64,000 nt of DNA from Heligmosomoides polygyrus polygyrus (Eukaryota > Nematoda > Chromadorea > Rhabditida > Heligmosomidae), in the NCBI GenBank assembly GCA_947396885.1, contig OX377206.1, positions 89,091,960-89,155,959 of the forward strand, read 5' to 3'. This document shows, piece by piece, positions 10,664-25,600 of the stretch. The translations under genes were made by a program, and so were the position numbers. A model generated the notes under the pieces. The model was not told the DNA's origin. It made no database searches and saw nothing but the letters and a program-made list of their open reading frames with translations. How positions within the stretch are numbered: the stretch's first letter is position 1; each line of letters starts with the position of its first letter.

Positions 10664-13600
10664 ATGGTGGTAGACAACTCGTTATACTATTTCTTTTATC
10701 GGAGTGGATCATGTCGTAACAATAACGAACTCATTGAGGCCATCGTAGAGGAGATTAAAAACTACGTATTCGATGACAGGGGGATCGCATTGTCTTCTCA
10801 AGGTTGGTTGTCTTTTCCTCTTCAAAAGAATTCACCTTTGTTCATCTATGGGAGTAAACGGTAATATGGAGAGCGTGAAGCGCAGTCGGAGGAGGCGTCG
10901 ACTTTCGCGCACACTCGGAATCGATCCAAAGTTCGGTTCTCGCCTAGTCCAACAAAGCTCATTCCTCCAAGGATCGTGGATTGGTGCATGGCCCTCTGGG
11001 AAGGCAATAATATTTCTTCTTGGGGTGATCACCGCAGTGAATTGTGTGGGCCGTTAGAGAAAAGCGGAATTCGTGACGTGTTCAATAAATTGATTGATTA
11101 AGGTCACTTATATCCTTTATGGGCGCGTGTAGCGCAGTCGGAGGAGGCGCGACTGTCGTGTGCACCCGATACCAGGTTCCTGGTTCGGATTTCCCGCCCA
11201 GGCCAACCAAGCCCTCCATCCCTTCGGGGTCGGTGAATTGGAACCAGACGTGTCTGGGAAGGATAAAGCGCTGACTTCTTCATCGGCTGGCCACCGCAAG
11301 TCATTGTATGGCCAAATACGCATTCATGTCGCCTCCACGACATCCCGTAGAAGTAGAATGCGCTGGCGCATCCCAGAAGGGATTGAGTAACGCCGTCCTT
11401 TATCCTTATCCTTATCCTATATCCTTTATGTTCGAAAAAAAATTGACTACTTGTGAACGTGTCGTTAATCAGAAGCTGAATTCTTTTCTGTTGCCACAAT
11501 TACTTTCCTTGTTTCTAGTAATACTTTTCCGGTGCTAGTAGTGAATGCGGCTACATCGGGAGGTGGGAACGCACGAGCCATTTAGAACCAATGAGAACAC
11601 TGACCGAATATTCGCCAGCCAATCAAGGAGCCAATTTTACAAAATATATTTTTCCGATATCTACACTTTCTGCAAACCGTGGGCGAAGTCGCTTTTGCTA
11701 ATCCTTAAAAAGTGAACCTTGACTGTAGTCTTTTGTGCTAAACTGATTTTGCATTACCTTTCTACTCAATAGATTCTATGTTCTGCTTTTGTTGCTCTTT
11801 AAAAAGCTAACTTTCGCTGTAGTCTTTTGTTCTGAACTTATTTAGTATCACTTCTGGGCTCAATAAGTGTTCTGTGTTCTAAGATCTCTAAGTTGCACGC
11901 CCACTCGATGTCCTGGTTGGTCTGGCTCGTTTCCGCTTCTACATGTTGGCCACATTAACGACTAGCACCACTTTTTTGTCATAAGGGTCTTAAAAACTTT
12001 TTCCGGACCTTGTCTTTTCACCTTTTTTTCGAAGGCTCCGTAGTATTTTGTGCTTGTGTTTTGAATCGAATTCCTATCTGTTGTGTTAATGCTTCTGTGT
12101 TTTAATTTCTGCGTAAGTTTAAGGCTCACCGGCGTGAACGTTCCTGGGGCTAAAAACCATCTGTTTCGAACTTTTTATAAACCCAAAACGGGAACCGGAA
12201 CCTGAATTTGGAGTTTAATAAGATGAACTGAAGAAACAAATGTGTCTCTGAAAGTGTGCATGAAATTGTGGAAGTGTATGACCCCGTTTATACTTCCGAC
12301 GCCGAGCGACGCGACGGCATGTAAAGTGGCCAAATCGATCGATCGCGCCGCTCAATCAATATAGCCACCATCCATAGCGTCGCATCGCTCGGCGTCGAAG
12401 TATAAACGGGGTCTATTGGCTGACAGCTGTCGCCTCAGATTATCAAGTGTTCTTATTGTTTACTTCACGTCTGTATATGGGCACGATGAGAGATCGCTGA
12501 TTATGGAATTCGCTTTCTTATCAACGAATGGGTTTTGTTTCCAAAAGCTGCGGCATGAAAATGATTGAGTGTTTATTCTTCTACGCTATGGCTCATTCTT
12601 CAAAACTTTGCGCAGATTTATGGTTTCGTCGGTGTTATTGTAGTGCGGAATAGCCCATTTTCTGGCGCGTTATTTTGGCGTTCAGTCCATAAGTCTGTGG
12701 TGATGGCTGCTTGTCATGAGGTATACCACGAATTATCCGCTTATTTGATGGTGTTTGAGCTGAACAAGCTAATAATAGTGAACGACCAAGGGGCGTTCTC
12801 CATAATCCCTATGGTCAACGTCAATCCAAACTTACAAATGAATAGCGATCGATAATTGTTCAATTTTTGCACTCAGATGTAATGGATGGATCTGACACTA
12901 GACTATCAGAAAGGCTTTTCAAAGAGTAAGGGAAAGCCTGCAGTCTGCAGTCTGCGGTCATCTTCCGTCCTCTTGATCGGACTCGAGCCGGCAACGTGTC
13001 GATTCGTGTCTGTCGCGTGTCGGAGTAGTTCAGTGGATCGAGCTTTTTCGAGGAACAGTAAGATCGTAAGACGAAATTCACTCTTTAATCGTTGTGAGCA
13101 GATGTGTAAAACGATTCCGACGAATGCACCCCCGAGTAGTTACCTGTTGTCTGCGCCCTCCTGCTTAGAGATCGCGTCCACGTTGCCGCGTTCGATCGAT
13201 GTCTTGTGCGCGCGCGATGGCACCGCTGGCAAGTGGGTCGTGGTGCAGTGGGTGGCGGGCTTACTTCATGGGAGGGATGTCGAGGGTTCGGTTCTCATAC
13301 GTCGTGGCATTCCTGCATTTCAGCTGACTATGTGAGATCTGAGAGGTTTCGACGGCTACACAACGTTGCGCGTTTTTTGCGCATTGTTTCAGCCGTATGC
13401 GCTTCGTCGTTTCGAAGAGTGCAGAACCCAGCCGCGGACTCCCCCTGGGCGACGAAAGCAGTTTCTACACGAGCACGGCTGCTGAACTCCTAGGCACGTT
13501 GGCCGACGTGTTCGGCACGGCTACTGAACTCCTAGGCACGCTGGGCAACGTGTTCGGCACGAAAATACTGGTAGCGAATGTGTGTAATTTCACGAACGTG

Positions 13601-16600
13601 ATTTTCTGACGCCTAAAGGATACGGTAACCATTCGGGGGTGTGTTCGTCAGGATCATGCTAGTGAGCAGATGGCGTTGGGCAAGCTACCAATATCAATCA
13701 TCTACGCTACCTAATCGGTGTTGGTAGCTTTCAAAACGTCGCGCCGTTCGGCAGCCGAGCTATGAATTCCGCCCAATACCTATCGTTCAGAGCTTTTTCG
13801 GAGTAGTCCGACCAATGCTTTGCATTTGTCCCGCTGCTGTTTTATCATCCCGCAGAATTCAATCGGTTACGGGTTTCGTCTAGCTGGTGGAAGCGATTTG
13901 CTTCGCCTGAGTGGCCCATCTAATTTTCGACGACTTGGCTCAAGCGACAGTGTCTCTGATCGTCTAACGTGGACGAAGCTAGGAGCTAAGGAGGGCTTTT
14001 CGAAACTCAGAATTTAGGGAACGATGAAAGGTGTGAAACGATTCATTTGAGTGAATCGTTTCACGCCCAGCATCGTTTCCTAAATTCTGCGTTTCGGAAA
14101 GGTTCAAGCTTCAGAGGTGTATATTGTCACAAAAGCAGTTGAAGTAGGTTGGCAAGGAGCCAGGTACATTTTCACCTCTTTTTTAGAAAATTTTGAAGGC
14201 TTCTGCGAGCCGCTCGTTCTCTTCTATCTAGTTCTGGCAAACTAAAAAAAGATAAATAAACAAATAGGCTACTGATTCTGGGTGTTTAATTGTAAAAATT
14301 CTGGGATTTAGTATAGTATGAGCGTGAAAGATTAGGAGTGTTCCATACTCTACACGCAATTTTGTTCACATACAAAAGATAAAAGACGCAGTCAACCAAT
14401 CACTGGTTGGGATACGCCAGGTATTCTATTCATACGTGATATTGGGGAATCAGTTTGCATACGCATTTCCGGCGTGTGCAGTGGCTTGCGGTGGCTAGTA
14501 GATGGGCAATTCAGTGCTTCGGTTCCGGATGGATGGAAGGCTTAGTTGGCCTGACCACTGGGATTCAAACTAAGAACCTCAGTTACGTTGTGCTCGACAA
14601 CAGGCGCCTCCTCCGACTGCGCTACCACGTTCGCCTTTTGCTTGTATCTGCATACAAATGTACTTCATTTAGGTTACAGTGGGATTCCACTATGTGGAGA
14701 AACACCATTGTCAATTCGAGAGGATGATCTGTGGAAAATCGTAGACATTCTCTTCAAGACCAGCGTTATGTTCGATGGTCTTGTCTTTCGGTTCGTTGCG
14801 TCTTGTTGCGTCTCGATATGTTCTTCCGTTTTTCTACCATTTTTCATTATCCTAGTGAAAACGTTTAGGAGACAGAATCAATAATGCTTCTAGAAAAGGA
14901 GGCGCGAGCATTTCTCTTGTTTCCTCAGTTGTAAAAAATTCACCTAAATAATCGCTTAGTATTCTCTTTCGTGTACTGTCCTTTAGCCGTATGCCACATT
15001 CATATGTAGCATTTCGTGCCTCTAATAGGTAGCTGACCCCATGAAGATATGTGTTTAGAATTGCTACACCTGATGAGACACAGAATCTGTTCTATCAAGA
15101 AGCTGAGCGAAATGATGTGCTCCCGAAATGGATAACGAGTCCCGAGGATTTCAATCAAAGGGTAGCGTTTTTTTCTTCAACTTTCGGTTTTTTGCGTGCT
15201 TTCCGGGCTGAACTCACAGTGCTGCCGTGAAGTCGAGATCACACTCTCTTCTCGGCGACGACCAATCATGAAGTTCCTTTCCTTGCCTTTCACCGTCGCG
15301 ATTGGACAGTGATTCGAGGAAGCCCTCTGGCAACGATGTGAACGAGCCCATCGGCCCGGAAAGTACAATATTTTCTTTCTGAGATTTCGCTGCTTTCAAA
15401 TGCATCGGGTGAGCTTGTCTATTTTTCTTAGCCTGCCGAATTTCATTACTCCGCCGTGTTGCTTAGGGGTAGAAGTCTTGGATAGCTAAACTATCCATGC
15501 TGCATCCTACAGAGCACGACTCGTTTAAAATGCGGAAGGCAGTTGACGGCTAGAAAAACCATGCAGAATGATTGCATTTATTTGTCGCTGCCCGTCGGGA
15601 AAGGTCACTTCTCTCCTCGGTTGCTAGAGAGGGGCTAGCGCGGCTACCGTAAGGATGTACTAACGGATAAGGATAGGGCTCGTGGTAGCGTAGTCGGAGG
15701 AGGCGCTGGTTGTTGCGTGCGCCCGATTTCAGTTACTGGTTCGGATCTCCCGCCCAGAGCAGCCAAGTCTTCCATCCGTTCGGGATCGGTGAATTGGTAC
15801 CAGATTTGTCTGGGAAGGATAAAGTGCTGACTGAATTGTTTCAAATTGTTGCCTCCAATGTCCCGTAGAAGTTGGACGCGTGACGCGTCTTAAAGGGTCT
15901 CGATTAACATCGTCCTTCATCCTTTTGATCTTACTAGGATGAGGAAAAGTTCTGTTTGGAATTTCCTTTTTCATTTCAAAATGTCATAGCTTTTTTTAAA
16001 CAGTACAAGCTCACTCAGGTGTGTAGTCTCCATCGTTGTCTAGAACATGTGACCAGTGATTAGACAGTTTTCGATATCCTTGACCCAGAGGTGGGTCAGC
16101 TGCGAGTCGAAAAAGTAGACGACCTCTGTTTCGAGTTCCGCTGTCTGATCATTGAATTTCTTGCTGCGAAAAGGACGCTTTAAGGCCAACGTCCGAAGCA
16201 AGTGGTGTTATAGAAGTAACTAAGAGAGGAGAATAAGAAGCATGAGCAGAACTTCTCATCCGACTTCGGCAGTCTTCTCTCGGCACGGCTTCGTGACGTG
16301 GGAACAGGCGTCGTTGTGAAGTGGCCACACTTCGTCGCGCTTCCGCTTCGGAGGATTCTGACCCAACAGCGCTAATTTCTGTAAAGTGACTTCTCCGTGT
16401 CACTTCTATTTTTGGTAACGAGGCCCTTGTAATCCTTTGTCGGTTTAGAAGACCTAACATATGTCCGAAAAACCACTGGTCTCTCTTGGGGACTTTTCTT
16501 CCTCTTCTTTTTGTATCGCTCCAGATAGCTCCTCCGACTTCATTGTAAGAAACGCCTGAGCTGCTCACATCGGCTTGCGATAAATCTCGAATATCTGCAA

Positions 16601-19600
16601 ACAACCGACGACGAGACGAGAGCGGCAATTGAGCGCGCCATATGGATGTAGCCACTGGAGGAGGCTCTTCTGGTAGCGGCGCAATTTGTTATGAAACAAA
16701 GAGTGCACGCTGCGTCGTCATTGCTTCCCCATTGTGAAGACGGGCGAGCGCGATAGCTTCGCTGGGGAGGGGGGAGGGCGATGCTCTCGATCGAATTTGT
16801 GTCCTCCTGCATCGTGGAAGTGGCCTAAAGTCGGGACTCGTATCGCTGCTGGAGAAGTGATGACGTGAAATAGTGACAATGTAGCTGGTTTCTATGATTG
16901 GTGAGGACCGCACAATATTGGGACGTCCTCTGAAGCTTTGTGTTTCATGATTTCAAGGCGGGGTGTAAAGCACTTTCTTTTGGTGCTCATGTCTAGTAGA
17001 GGAAGCTGTTGCCTGATTTAGCGACGACTAAAGCCCCGTTTATACTTCCGACACCGAGCGACGCGACGGCATGTAAAGTGGCCAAATTGATCGGTCGCGT
17101 CGCTCAGTCAATATGGCCACCAAACGTGGCGTCGCGTCGCTCGGCGTCGAAGCATAAACGGAGCCTAAGGTGGAATCTAACCTCAGTCGCTGAACGGCGA
17201 CCTATGAAAACTATTCTTAGCAAATGAGCAAATGCATAGTGGTTATCACAACTATCAGTATTGATCGAATGCGCGGCCGAATCGATATTGTTGGTGCGAT
17301 AACGTCGCGCCGTCCAGTAACCGAAGTATAAATCCCGTTTAAAAAGCAAGAGTTTGTCTGATGTTCGTGCCATGTTCAAATTATCAAGTTACATAGGAGG
17401 TTCATGCAACAGCTACCTAATCACTTTACGCGTAAATGGCACCCTTTAGCGTTAATAAAATATATATATATATATATATATCTTTGGCACAAATATTTTT
17501 TGTTCTTTTTTCTCAAAAAGGTTACGCCGTGCACTGTCAGATTCGTCGCGATGTCTATTTTGTTGATAGTGAAAATGCTGTTTGCGTAGAATTGTGCAGT
17601 GTGGGGAAGTTTGTATGTATTTTTAGCGGCTGCTTCAGTTGAGCAGTAGGTTTGTTCGCACAACCCTATATTAACAGCATTTATGCTATTAATCAGGCAA
17701 ATATCGCAAAGTACTAGACGGGTGCACGGCGCAATCTTTTTGCTCGATTATCGGATTTTTTGGCATTTCAAAGCAAACCTGACGACATCCGCGCTGCTGT
17801 AGAGATAGAAAGTTGTGTCCATTAAAATAGCATAGAGCTATTGGGGACGGCAGAGGTGTACGCGAGCTTTTAAGGCGGTAGTTTTGGATGAGATCACGTG
17901 GTAGCGCAGCAGGAGGAGCTGGCGACTGCCGCATGCTCCTCGACTCCAGGTCCCTGGTTCGGATCTCCCGCCCAGGCCTTCCATCCTTACGAGGTCTACG
18001 AATTGATACCAGGGTTGTCTGGGAAAGATAGGGCACTGGCTTGTCTAGCGGTGGCCTCCGCAAGTCCTCTCCGATATCCCGTTGGAGTAGAATACATGGC
18101 GTATTTTCCAAAAGGACTCAGTAACGCCGACCTTTATCTTCATTTTGGAAGAAGAATTTCACTTCGTAGAACGATTCTCTCTGATTTCTAGTGAATAGTG
18201 AATTTGCTTGTTCGATCTTTGCCGAAAGTATAAAATCAACTAACCGTTCAGGTCTATGGCTGTGGTGGCGTTCTCCACGTTGTCTCACCGGATATAAGGC
18301 GGAAATTTCCTTCGATGTCAGACATAGAGATTGTGAGGAACCATTCTCGAGAAACGAGGAATATCCTTGTGACAGAAGCAGTGAAACAAGTTGGTTCAGT
18401 TTTTTTTAGAATCAACTGATTTTTTTCGGATTGAAAGGTCGTATTTCAGAAGCTGGTAACAGTGGCCTTTCGGAACTTTGGAATGCAAAAAATGAGCGTT
18501 AATCTACCGGTCCCGTTGGCCTATGTTGCTCGGCAAAGGCCAGAATTGCTGAGCGCCGCCATCAGAGAGCACGAAGCTGCAAGCTGTTACAAGCAGGAGG
18601 TATTTCTTTGGCTTGAAGTTTACGCCCTCGCAAGAGCATTCGTCTGAGATTACCTTACCAATTAACGAAGCGATAAACGTTCAATTGTGCAGTTGGCGTC
18701 AATTATAATAGTATGTAGTATCCAATTATTAGCTAATTCTCATGGGATTTTTGAATATCAGCAAAATTGGGAGTGCGTTGCCAATTTGCTTTACGGCCAA
18801 ATAGTAACAAACATTAACTCCGGACACAATCGGATGTACAATTAAATTTCTTGAGCGCGGGCATGGCGCGATTCTGACCTTTTACGTCAGACAGTACCTG
18901 TTTTTTGCGCTTTCATATAAGCTTTAAATTTCTCTAGTTGCTTCAGTGGCAGCAATGCTATGCCCGAATCGTGGCTTTTTTTTGAGAAGACGTGGTCGAA
19001 TTTCTGAATCCAGAAGAATGTAAGCATGATTCGATCAACGTTCCAACACAGTACATCGGTTGGATGTTGGAATACGTACATAAGTCTGCGTCAAATAGGT
19101 GTGCCATTCCGAGGGGCGTGTATCGCCGTTTGTCTGGTTGGTTGCCGCGTGTTCGACCTGTGTTCGGCTTCTGATTGGCTGGCTTCCCACCTTTCCATAT
19201 AGGTCATATCACCATGTAGTGCCGCTTTCTGCGATGTTCGATTCCTTTCGGTTGAACGATATTTGAACAACACGGATTTCAAAAAATCATAATCTACCGA
19301 ACCGAACAATCTACCGAATTTGTTCTAACATTAGCTCGAGCACGTTAACGAGAACTCTATTAAAATATTACCACATTTCAAATCAGTTTCTTTAAGCCTA
19401 AAGTGGCTGGTATCGAGGTTGTAAGCTGGCATAACGATGTTTTGTTGCGATCAAAACTTCTAGCGCCAGGCGGGTCTCGAACCCGCACCTCTCTCTGATC
19501 GTGCGGGAATGCTCTACTCCTTTACACCACCGGTGCCGCTTGATCGATAAATACCACATTAGTCTCCGAAGGATGTTGCGCTGACTTTTCCATCTGCTGG

Positions 19601-22600
19601 CAGCTCCAAGTAATTGCATGTGCATTCAGATAAAAACCACAATACCGCTCCTGCCTTTGGTTATTGGTCGGAATAAACGCAAAAAAAAAACACCGTTTTC
19701 CCGTAACTCCCTTCAAAGTGGTCTATTCAAAAAATGAATGTTGCCATCCGAATCCAACGTTGGCGATCTATCCAGTGATGTAGGTATCATGCAGTAGTTT
19801 TAGAAAAAAATCGATTTGAGAGCTATAAAACTAGGGTTCTATCGGCGCAGTTATCTCAACCGACTGATGGAGGTCACCTGGATGACGCCTACACCATTGG
19901 ATAGACCGCTCAAATTGGATTCGGATGGTAGCCATTTATTTTTTTAGTAGTCCACTTTGAATCGAGTTATGGAAAAATGGCGGTTTTTTGCGTTTATTCC
20001 GCCCAAGGCAGAAGCGCTATTGTATACATAGGAAGCCTGATTCTTCCCTTCAACGCTTGTAGGGAAGACGCAGGCATTTGTCAGTCATTCATAGGTGTAT
20101 TGCTTATCCGATTCAAGATTTCTGGTTAGGATTTCCCGCCCAGGTCAATTAAGCCTTCCATTCCTCAGAGATCGATGAATTGGTACCAGACTTGTATGGG
20201 AGGGAAAAAGCGCTGACGGGATCATCAACTGGCCAGCGCAAGTCTTTGTATAGACCACATAGGCATTCAAATTGCATCCACAACATCACGCAGAATTAAA
20301 TGCGCTGCGCATCCCAAAAGAGGTTGACAAACCCGCTCTTCATCCTTTATCCTTATCCTGGTCGCATGTCTGGTGGTTCCAGGGTGTGGAACGTCGTTTG
20401 GCAGAATGTGATCATGTGATGGTTCACGTATCGCTGAACGCCACGGACTTCCAGGTGCGGTATTTCATAGACGTTGCTGCTTCATGTCGAGACTGTATTT
20501 TAAGTACAACTTTAAGTTTGGAGATCATTACTGTCTTTTCCAGACTGTGACCGCCGTTGCCGACATTGAGATGCCGTTTGATATTGTCTCCCACCGAATA
20601 GCCCGTGCCCTCGTCGCTTTCGATCAACGACATACAGCGATTCAGAATGGAATGAGCGCTGTATACGATACGCAACTATTCAGCAAAGTCGTGCGTGTTT
20701 CTCTTCTTGAAGAAACAATAGAATTTTCACGTTTTTAAGTGGATCCCGTTGCAGACAGACGCCTTCGAGCGCGAGCGTCTTCTGTTTCTGCTGTCGACGT
20801 TGTTCAACCAGCCAGGCTCTCTGACGCACACCTACCAAGTGGCGAAAGCGTCCGTTTGTCCTAGGCACATAGAGGAGTGCAGGAAGCTATTCAGAGGTAT
20901 GACCCATGCATTTTTGAAGCTAGCCGTAGGCTTGTCCCCTTCTGGTAATGTTTACATCCAAATCCTTGCTATTCTTGTTTGTTTATTGGGCTGAGGAAAA
21001 AACGCGGGTTTTCTTATTTCTGTAGAAGATCCTTGGAGACCATGTTAAGATAGGTTTGTGCCATTTCCAAATCAAATTTAAAACTTTTCAAGGCAAGTTT
21101 TACGCTTTTAAAATCATGCTGAACACCTTCTAAATCATGACAGATATCTTCCAGATAAAATAAGACATTTTCTGTGAAGGTAAAAATACCCTTTTCGTCG
21201 AAAGAAAATTTAGTACGACTTCTTTTCAAATGTTTAAAATTAATTTGCCCGATGAAGTGTATATATCCTTCAAAATTTTATAAGACTTTGTTTATTAAGA
21301 AACAGTAATGGTTGAAAAAGGGCGCGTGTAGCGCAGTCGGAGGAGACGCCGACTGTCGCCTGCACCCGATACCAGGTTCCTGGTTCGGATTTCTCGCCCA
21401 GGCCAATCAAGCCTTCCACCCCTCCGGGGTCGGTGAATTGGTACCAGACTTGTCTGGGAAAGATAAAACGCTGACTTGTTCATCGACTGGTCACCGCAAG
21501 TCATTGGACGGCGAAATACGCATTCAAATCGCCTCCACGACATCCTGTTCTAAAACAAATGAGGACAGTATTTTCAGGGTATTAAAAGAAGAAATCACGC
21601 CATGCACTCGTCTACCTCGTCGTGATTTTTGTTTGACTGACAGCGTAAATGCAGCTTACTTGAAAAAGCGAAGTGGAGATGTGTGTGCGTTTTCCACATC
21701 TGTTTTTATTGCGCCATTGAGAAGTGTGTAATTCCTCGCAAACGTCGCAGATGGAATTTTTTCCATCAAACAAATGAAAGTCGCGACGTCGTGGACGAGT
21801 GCACTGCACGATTTCCTCTTTCAATACAAAAAGTGTACCATTCCGCACTTTCAAATAAGTTTAAACCATTTTTTCTTGGAAAGTAAAATCTCTGCGAAGC
21901 TTCAAATATGTGTTCACTTTTTGGCTTAGGTGTACCAAGAATTTTCAAAAAAAAAGTCATTCTAAATCTTCATTAAACGAAATTGATTATCGCCTTCTTC
22001 GGAAGTGTCTGGTTTAGTATTGAAGGCGCTGCTTTCGATTTGAGCAATGTTAAGCTTGATTTCAAAAAAAGTTCAGTTGGTTTAGAAAAGTGTCTAGTTC
22101 AACGTAAAAATGCAACTATATATACCAGCCCAGTGCTCTCGAATTGACTCAAGGTTCGGGTGCTGTCCAGGTCCTCAGTCCCTTCGATCAGGGTCGTTGG
22201 TGGCCAGTGCTACCTTTTCTGTGAAGGGAAGGATGCTAAACTACAAACCGGCTTCCAAGTCGCTATATAGTCACACAAGCTTCCAGATCCATTCTATGAT
22301 AGCTCGTAGGAGTAGAATGCATGGCGCGAACCGCAAAGGGAATCACTGGCATTTATCCCTTGTTACGCTTATTATATACTTCGAAATGTGAAAAACTCAA
22401 TAAATGCGGTGATCGGACGTTGAACAAGTCAGTGATTTAAGCTTCTAAGAAGAAATTTGTCGCACCCATTCACGGTCCATTCCGAAGGACTAAAAGAGGA
22501 TTGTTTGATTAGGCAGAATCAAAACCTTAAATCGATTCTGGGTGCATTCACTGGCCGACGTCTGCCACTGCGCTATACGTGCCTATGAGTTGGGCGTAAA

Positions 22601-25600
22601 TTTGTGGGTTAAAATCGTGCAGATATGTGCCGCATCTTTCGGTGTAATTATGGCAGCGGAAATTCGACTGACTTCAATCATAGGCAGCGGAATTGGCAAT
22701 CAATTTTTTCCTTCATCTAATTGTTGACTCTCCAAAACAACTGGCAAGGCAGGTTTCGATATATGGGGATTTTGCCTAAGGCTTCGCTAAGAAACCCCAT
22801 GTATGCATCATGTCCAGTTAAGGGTATAAAAACTAGCTCTACCTTGGGCTTGAGCACTGGCGTTTAATTCATTATATTTTATTTTTATTATATTATTCTA
22901 TTTGTTGAAATTTTTTGCCGGCTATTGAAATCAGTAAGCTCCATTTTGTATTCATTCTAAGGCAGCTGAACTATTGCTAGTATTCAATGTGGCCTACATG
23001 GCGGGGCGGGAACGCTTTAGCCAATCCCAACCGGGAGGAACGCCGCCCCAAGACAGATGGATCAGTCAGGCCATCGTAGGCTAAACACTTCTTTTGGGTG
23101 GTAAACTCGCTTGATGCGGCCTGATTGGTTTGGTGTGTCCCATTCAACGCGTAGGCCATATTAACGACTAGTGCAGAGTATTCAAAATTCACACTAGTCT
23201 CACTATTTCACAACTTTTTTTCAGAAGAAAAACATTATTTTCCAGATGGTATGTCGTCTTCAAGTGATGGCCAAAATTCCGACTGTTCTGGAGATGACGA
23301 GGGCGAAAGCAAAACGAAGGACTCCAGACGACACGTGCGTCAAGTTTGTTTTTATGAGTTTTCATTAATTTTTGCATGTTGGAATCGTCTAGTAATACCT
23401 TGTTTCAGGTCTGCAGAAAGCGGCGAGGTGATGTGGGAAAAAAGCGACATCTGGCTCCAATTATTCCGAGAAAAACTGACCAGTGAGAGAATTAGTACTC
23501 TAGTCTGTACTCTGTGCATACTTGAGTTATGCATAAAGTTATCCATTCAGAGTCCCTTATAAGGAGGAAGCAGCTCCTGCTCCCTCCACTTCTGGTCAGT
23601 TGAGACACTTCGAACGAGCTGTGAACGGCGACGACGTGTACTTGGTATTTCTTAATCCATTATTGCTTACTTTAGTCCTTATGGAGAGAGACTTTTTATG
23701 TAGAGGTCACAGGAGATCTGAAGCTAAGTGACTTTCTGACTAAGTATAACAGGCTGCTTAAAGGGGTTGGTTTGTCCGTCCTTCCTCTTGTCATCCGTTA
23801 AAAATTAGCGGCTGCTGGAGGGGTTTCTCAATGTCTAAAGAGGACCATCCGACGATCAATATCGGTCGGCGAGAAAATAATGGCCACTGAGTAGGCTTTT
23901 TAAAAAATCGCTCGAGATTATCCATTTTCACCTGCATGTAGTTGAGCAGTAGAGAATCGTGGTGAGGCGATGGTGATGAGCAGTGCGCAGATCAAAAACT
24001 AGATAAAATCGATCAATTAATAAGAGCTTCTGGGAGAAGCCCCAACCAGTAGTCGGTCGACCGTCAGACGTAAAAAGAAAGAAAACCAAGGAGTGAACAT
24101 GCCTTACGAGTCTGAATATTTCTGCAGCATATTTTACTCGGTTATCATGTTCTTTGAGCTTAAGTAGGTTTTTTATATCACGATATCATGAAAGTTTATG
24201 GCATTTTTAAAGATAACTTTTGTGGCCTTTCTTTAAATATTTATAAGATCTGTCTAATCCTCCAGTGCTTCCACTTCTGTGTTTAGGAATCGTCCGAGGA
24301 CAGCGAATTCGGCGAAGAAGAAGATATGGATCTGTTCATAACGAAACCAAAACCGAAGTCCAAGAAGAAAGCTTTATTGCAACAAGTTCGTTAAGTTTAG
24401 CATAATTGCAATAGCTACATAACGATTTGGTGGTCCGGGCGGGTACAATGGGGAGTTAGCCACATGTCCTACCATATAATAAAGCGATGATCCGTCCGTC
24501 TGTCCTTCCTCTCTCCAGCACATTGTCCTAAAGAAGCTGATCTGATATCGATCGGCTTTATTGGTTGCTGTTCAGGGTTAAACTTTTAAGATGGGAATCA
24601 TGCAAATAGCTGACCGATAAGCAGATCTGAAAAGAAGTAAGCATTTTTAATCTAACAGGCTTTATCGATAGCTTCTTCGATCGATAATTGGCTTGGTATG
24701 GCAGTTTGAGATGGGAATCGCGTGAATATGGTGGTCGACCATTGTCAATCTCACGATATTTTCCGATCAATATTATCTGGTCTAGTCTGCTTGAGGAGGA
24801 AATTTCAAGAATATAATGGACGATAAATAAACCACGCAAAAAGTAGGCAGTATCGATCGATGAATCGATGCCAATCGGTTTCAACGAATTCTGGCTAGAA
24901 CTGGGCAATTGAGAATGGCGTAAATAACTTGACCGGTGGATAGACCGCACAACATATGAACATCGAAAGTCAACCATTCGATATCGATCGATAGTATAGG
25001 TTTCTGGTCGGAATTGTCTGTCTGAGTTGTGTCTGAGATGCATGTGTATGTCGAGTGGGATTTCTGGGGCGAGGTCCAAACTAGAGGTGAGAGTAGCCGG
25101 TAGGCCGGCTGGGGTTACGACGGGTGTGAGCCGCGTATTGCCAACGCAACCCGGTTCCTCCTAGTAGTCAATTGATTATAGAATAAACTGGAACAGTAAA
25201 TAGAAGGCTTTTTGTGCTTGGCTAGCTGGTAGATGGAGGACAAACGATAAAGGATGGCATTGGTCAATCCTTTTTGGGATACGCCACGCATTCTACTAAT
25301 ACAGGATCCTGTGAAAGGGATTTGAATGCGTATTTGGTCTACAATGACTTGCGATGGCCAGTCGATGAACAAGTCAGCGCTCTTTATCTTCCCAGATAAG
25401 TCCAATACCAAATTACCGACCCCGGAAGGGTTTGGTTGTCCTGGGCTGGGAATGCGAACCTTTGATGATCCTCCTTCGGCTGTGGCTCGAACCAATAACC
25501 CGGTATAGGGTGCACGCGACAGCCGCCACACCCTCCGATTGCGCTACATGCTCAAAGATGGGGAACAAGAAAGGATAAAGGTCGGCGTTATTAAACCTCT

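Larger units (their letters stand above)
15162..18251 (+). other. Intron 3 of ecd
   Basis: 3.1 kb with two SINEs, a 134-bp MITE and an AT microsatellite. A frame at 17541-17608 (IRRDVYFVDSENAVCVELCS) has a good acceptor but breaks the ECD alignment, so it is left out. Confidence 0.6.

Noticed and set aside
12565..12855. 97-codon ORF that might be an ecd exon
   Set aside because: Exon 1 joins exon 2 in phase and matches the family length there; no room for it.
16149..16812. ORFs of 168 and 90 codons on the minus strand
   Set aside because: Inside an ecd intron, no splice logic or recognisable motif.
17541..17608. Possible extra ecd exon (IRRDVYFVDSENAVCVELCS)
   Set aside because: It has a good acceptor, but exon 3 joins exon 4 directly in phase and restores the family motif NQRVYGC, so including it would break the alignment.
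19455..19530. Functional tRNA gene on the minus strand
   Set aside because: The T-arm is perfect but acceptor and anticodon stems do not pair well, and its 3' flank is repeated at 36.5 kb.
24558..25079. 173-codon ORF on the minus strand
   Set aside because: Low-complexity repeats of a Helitron-like fragment inside an ecd intron; no similarity to a protein family.
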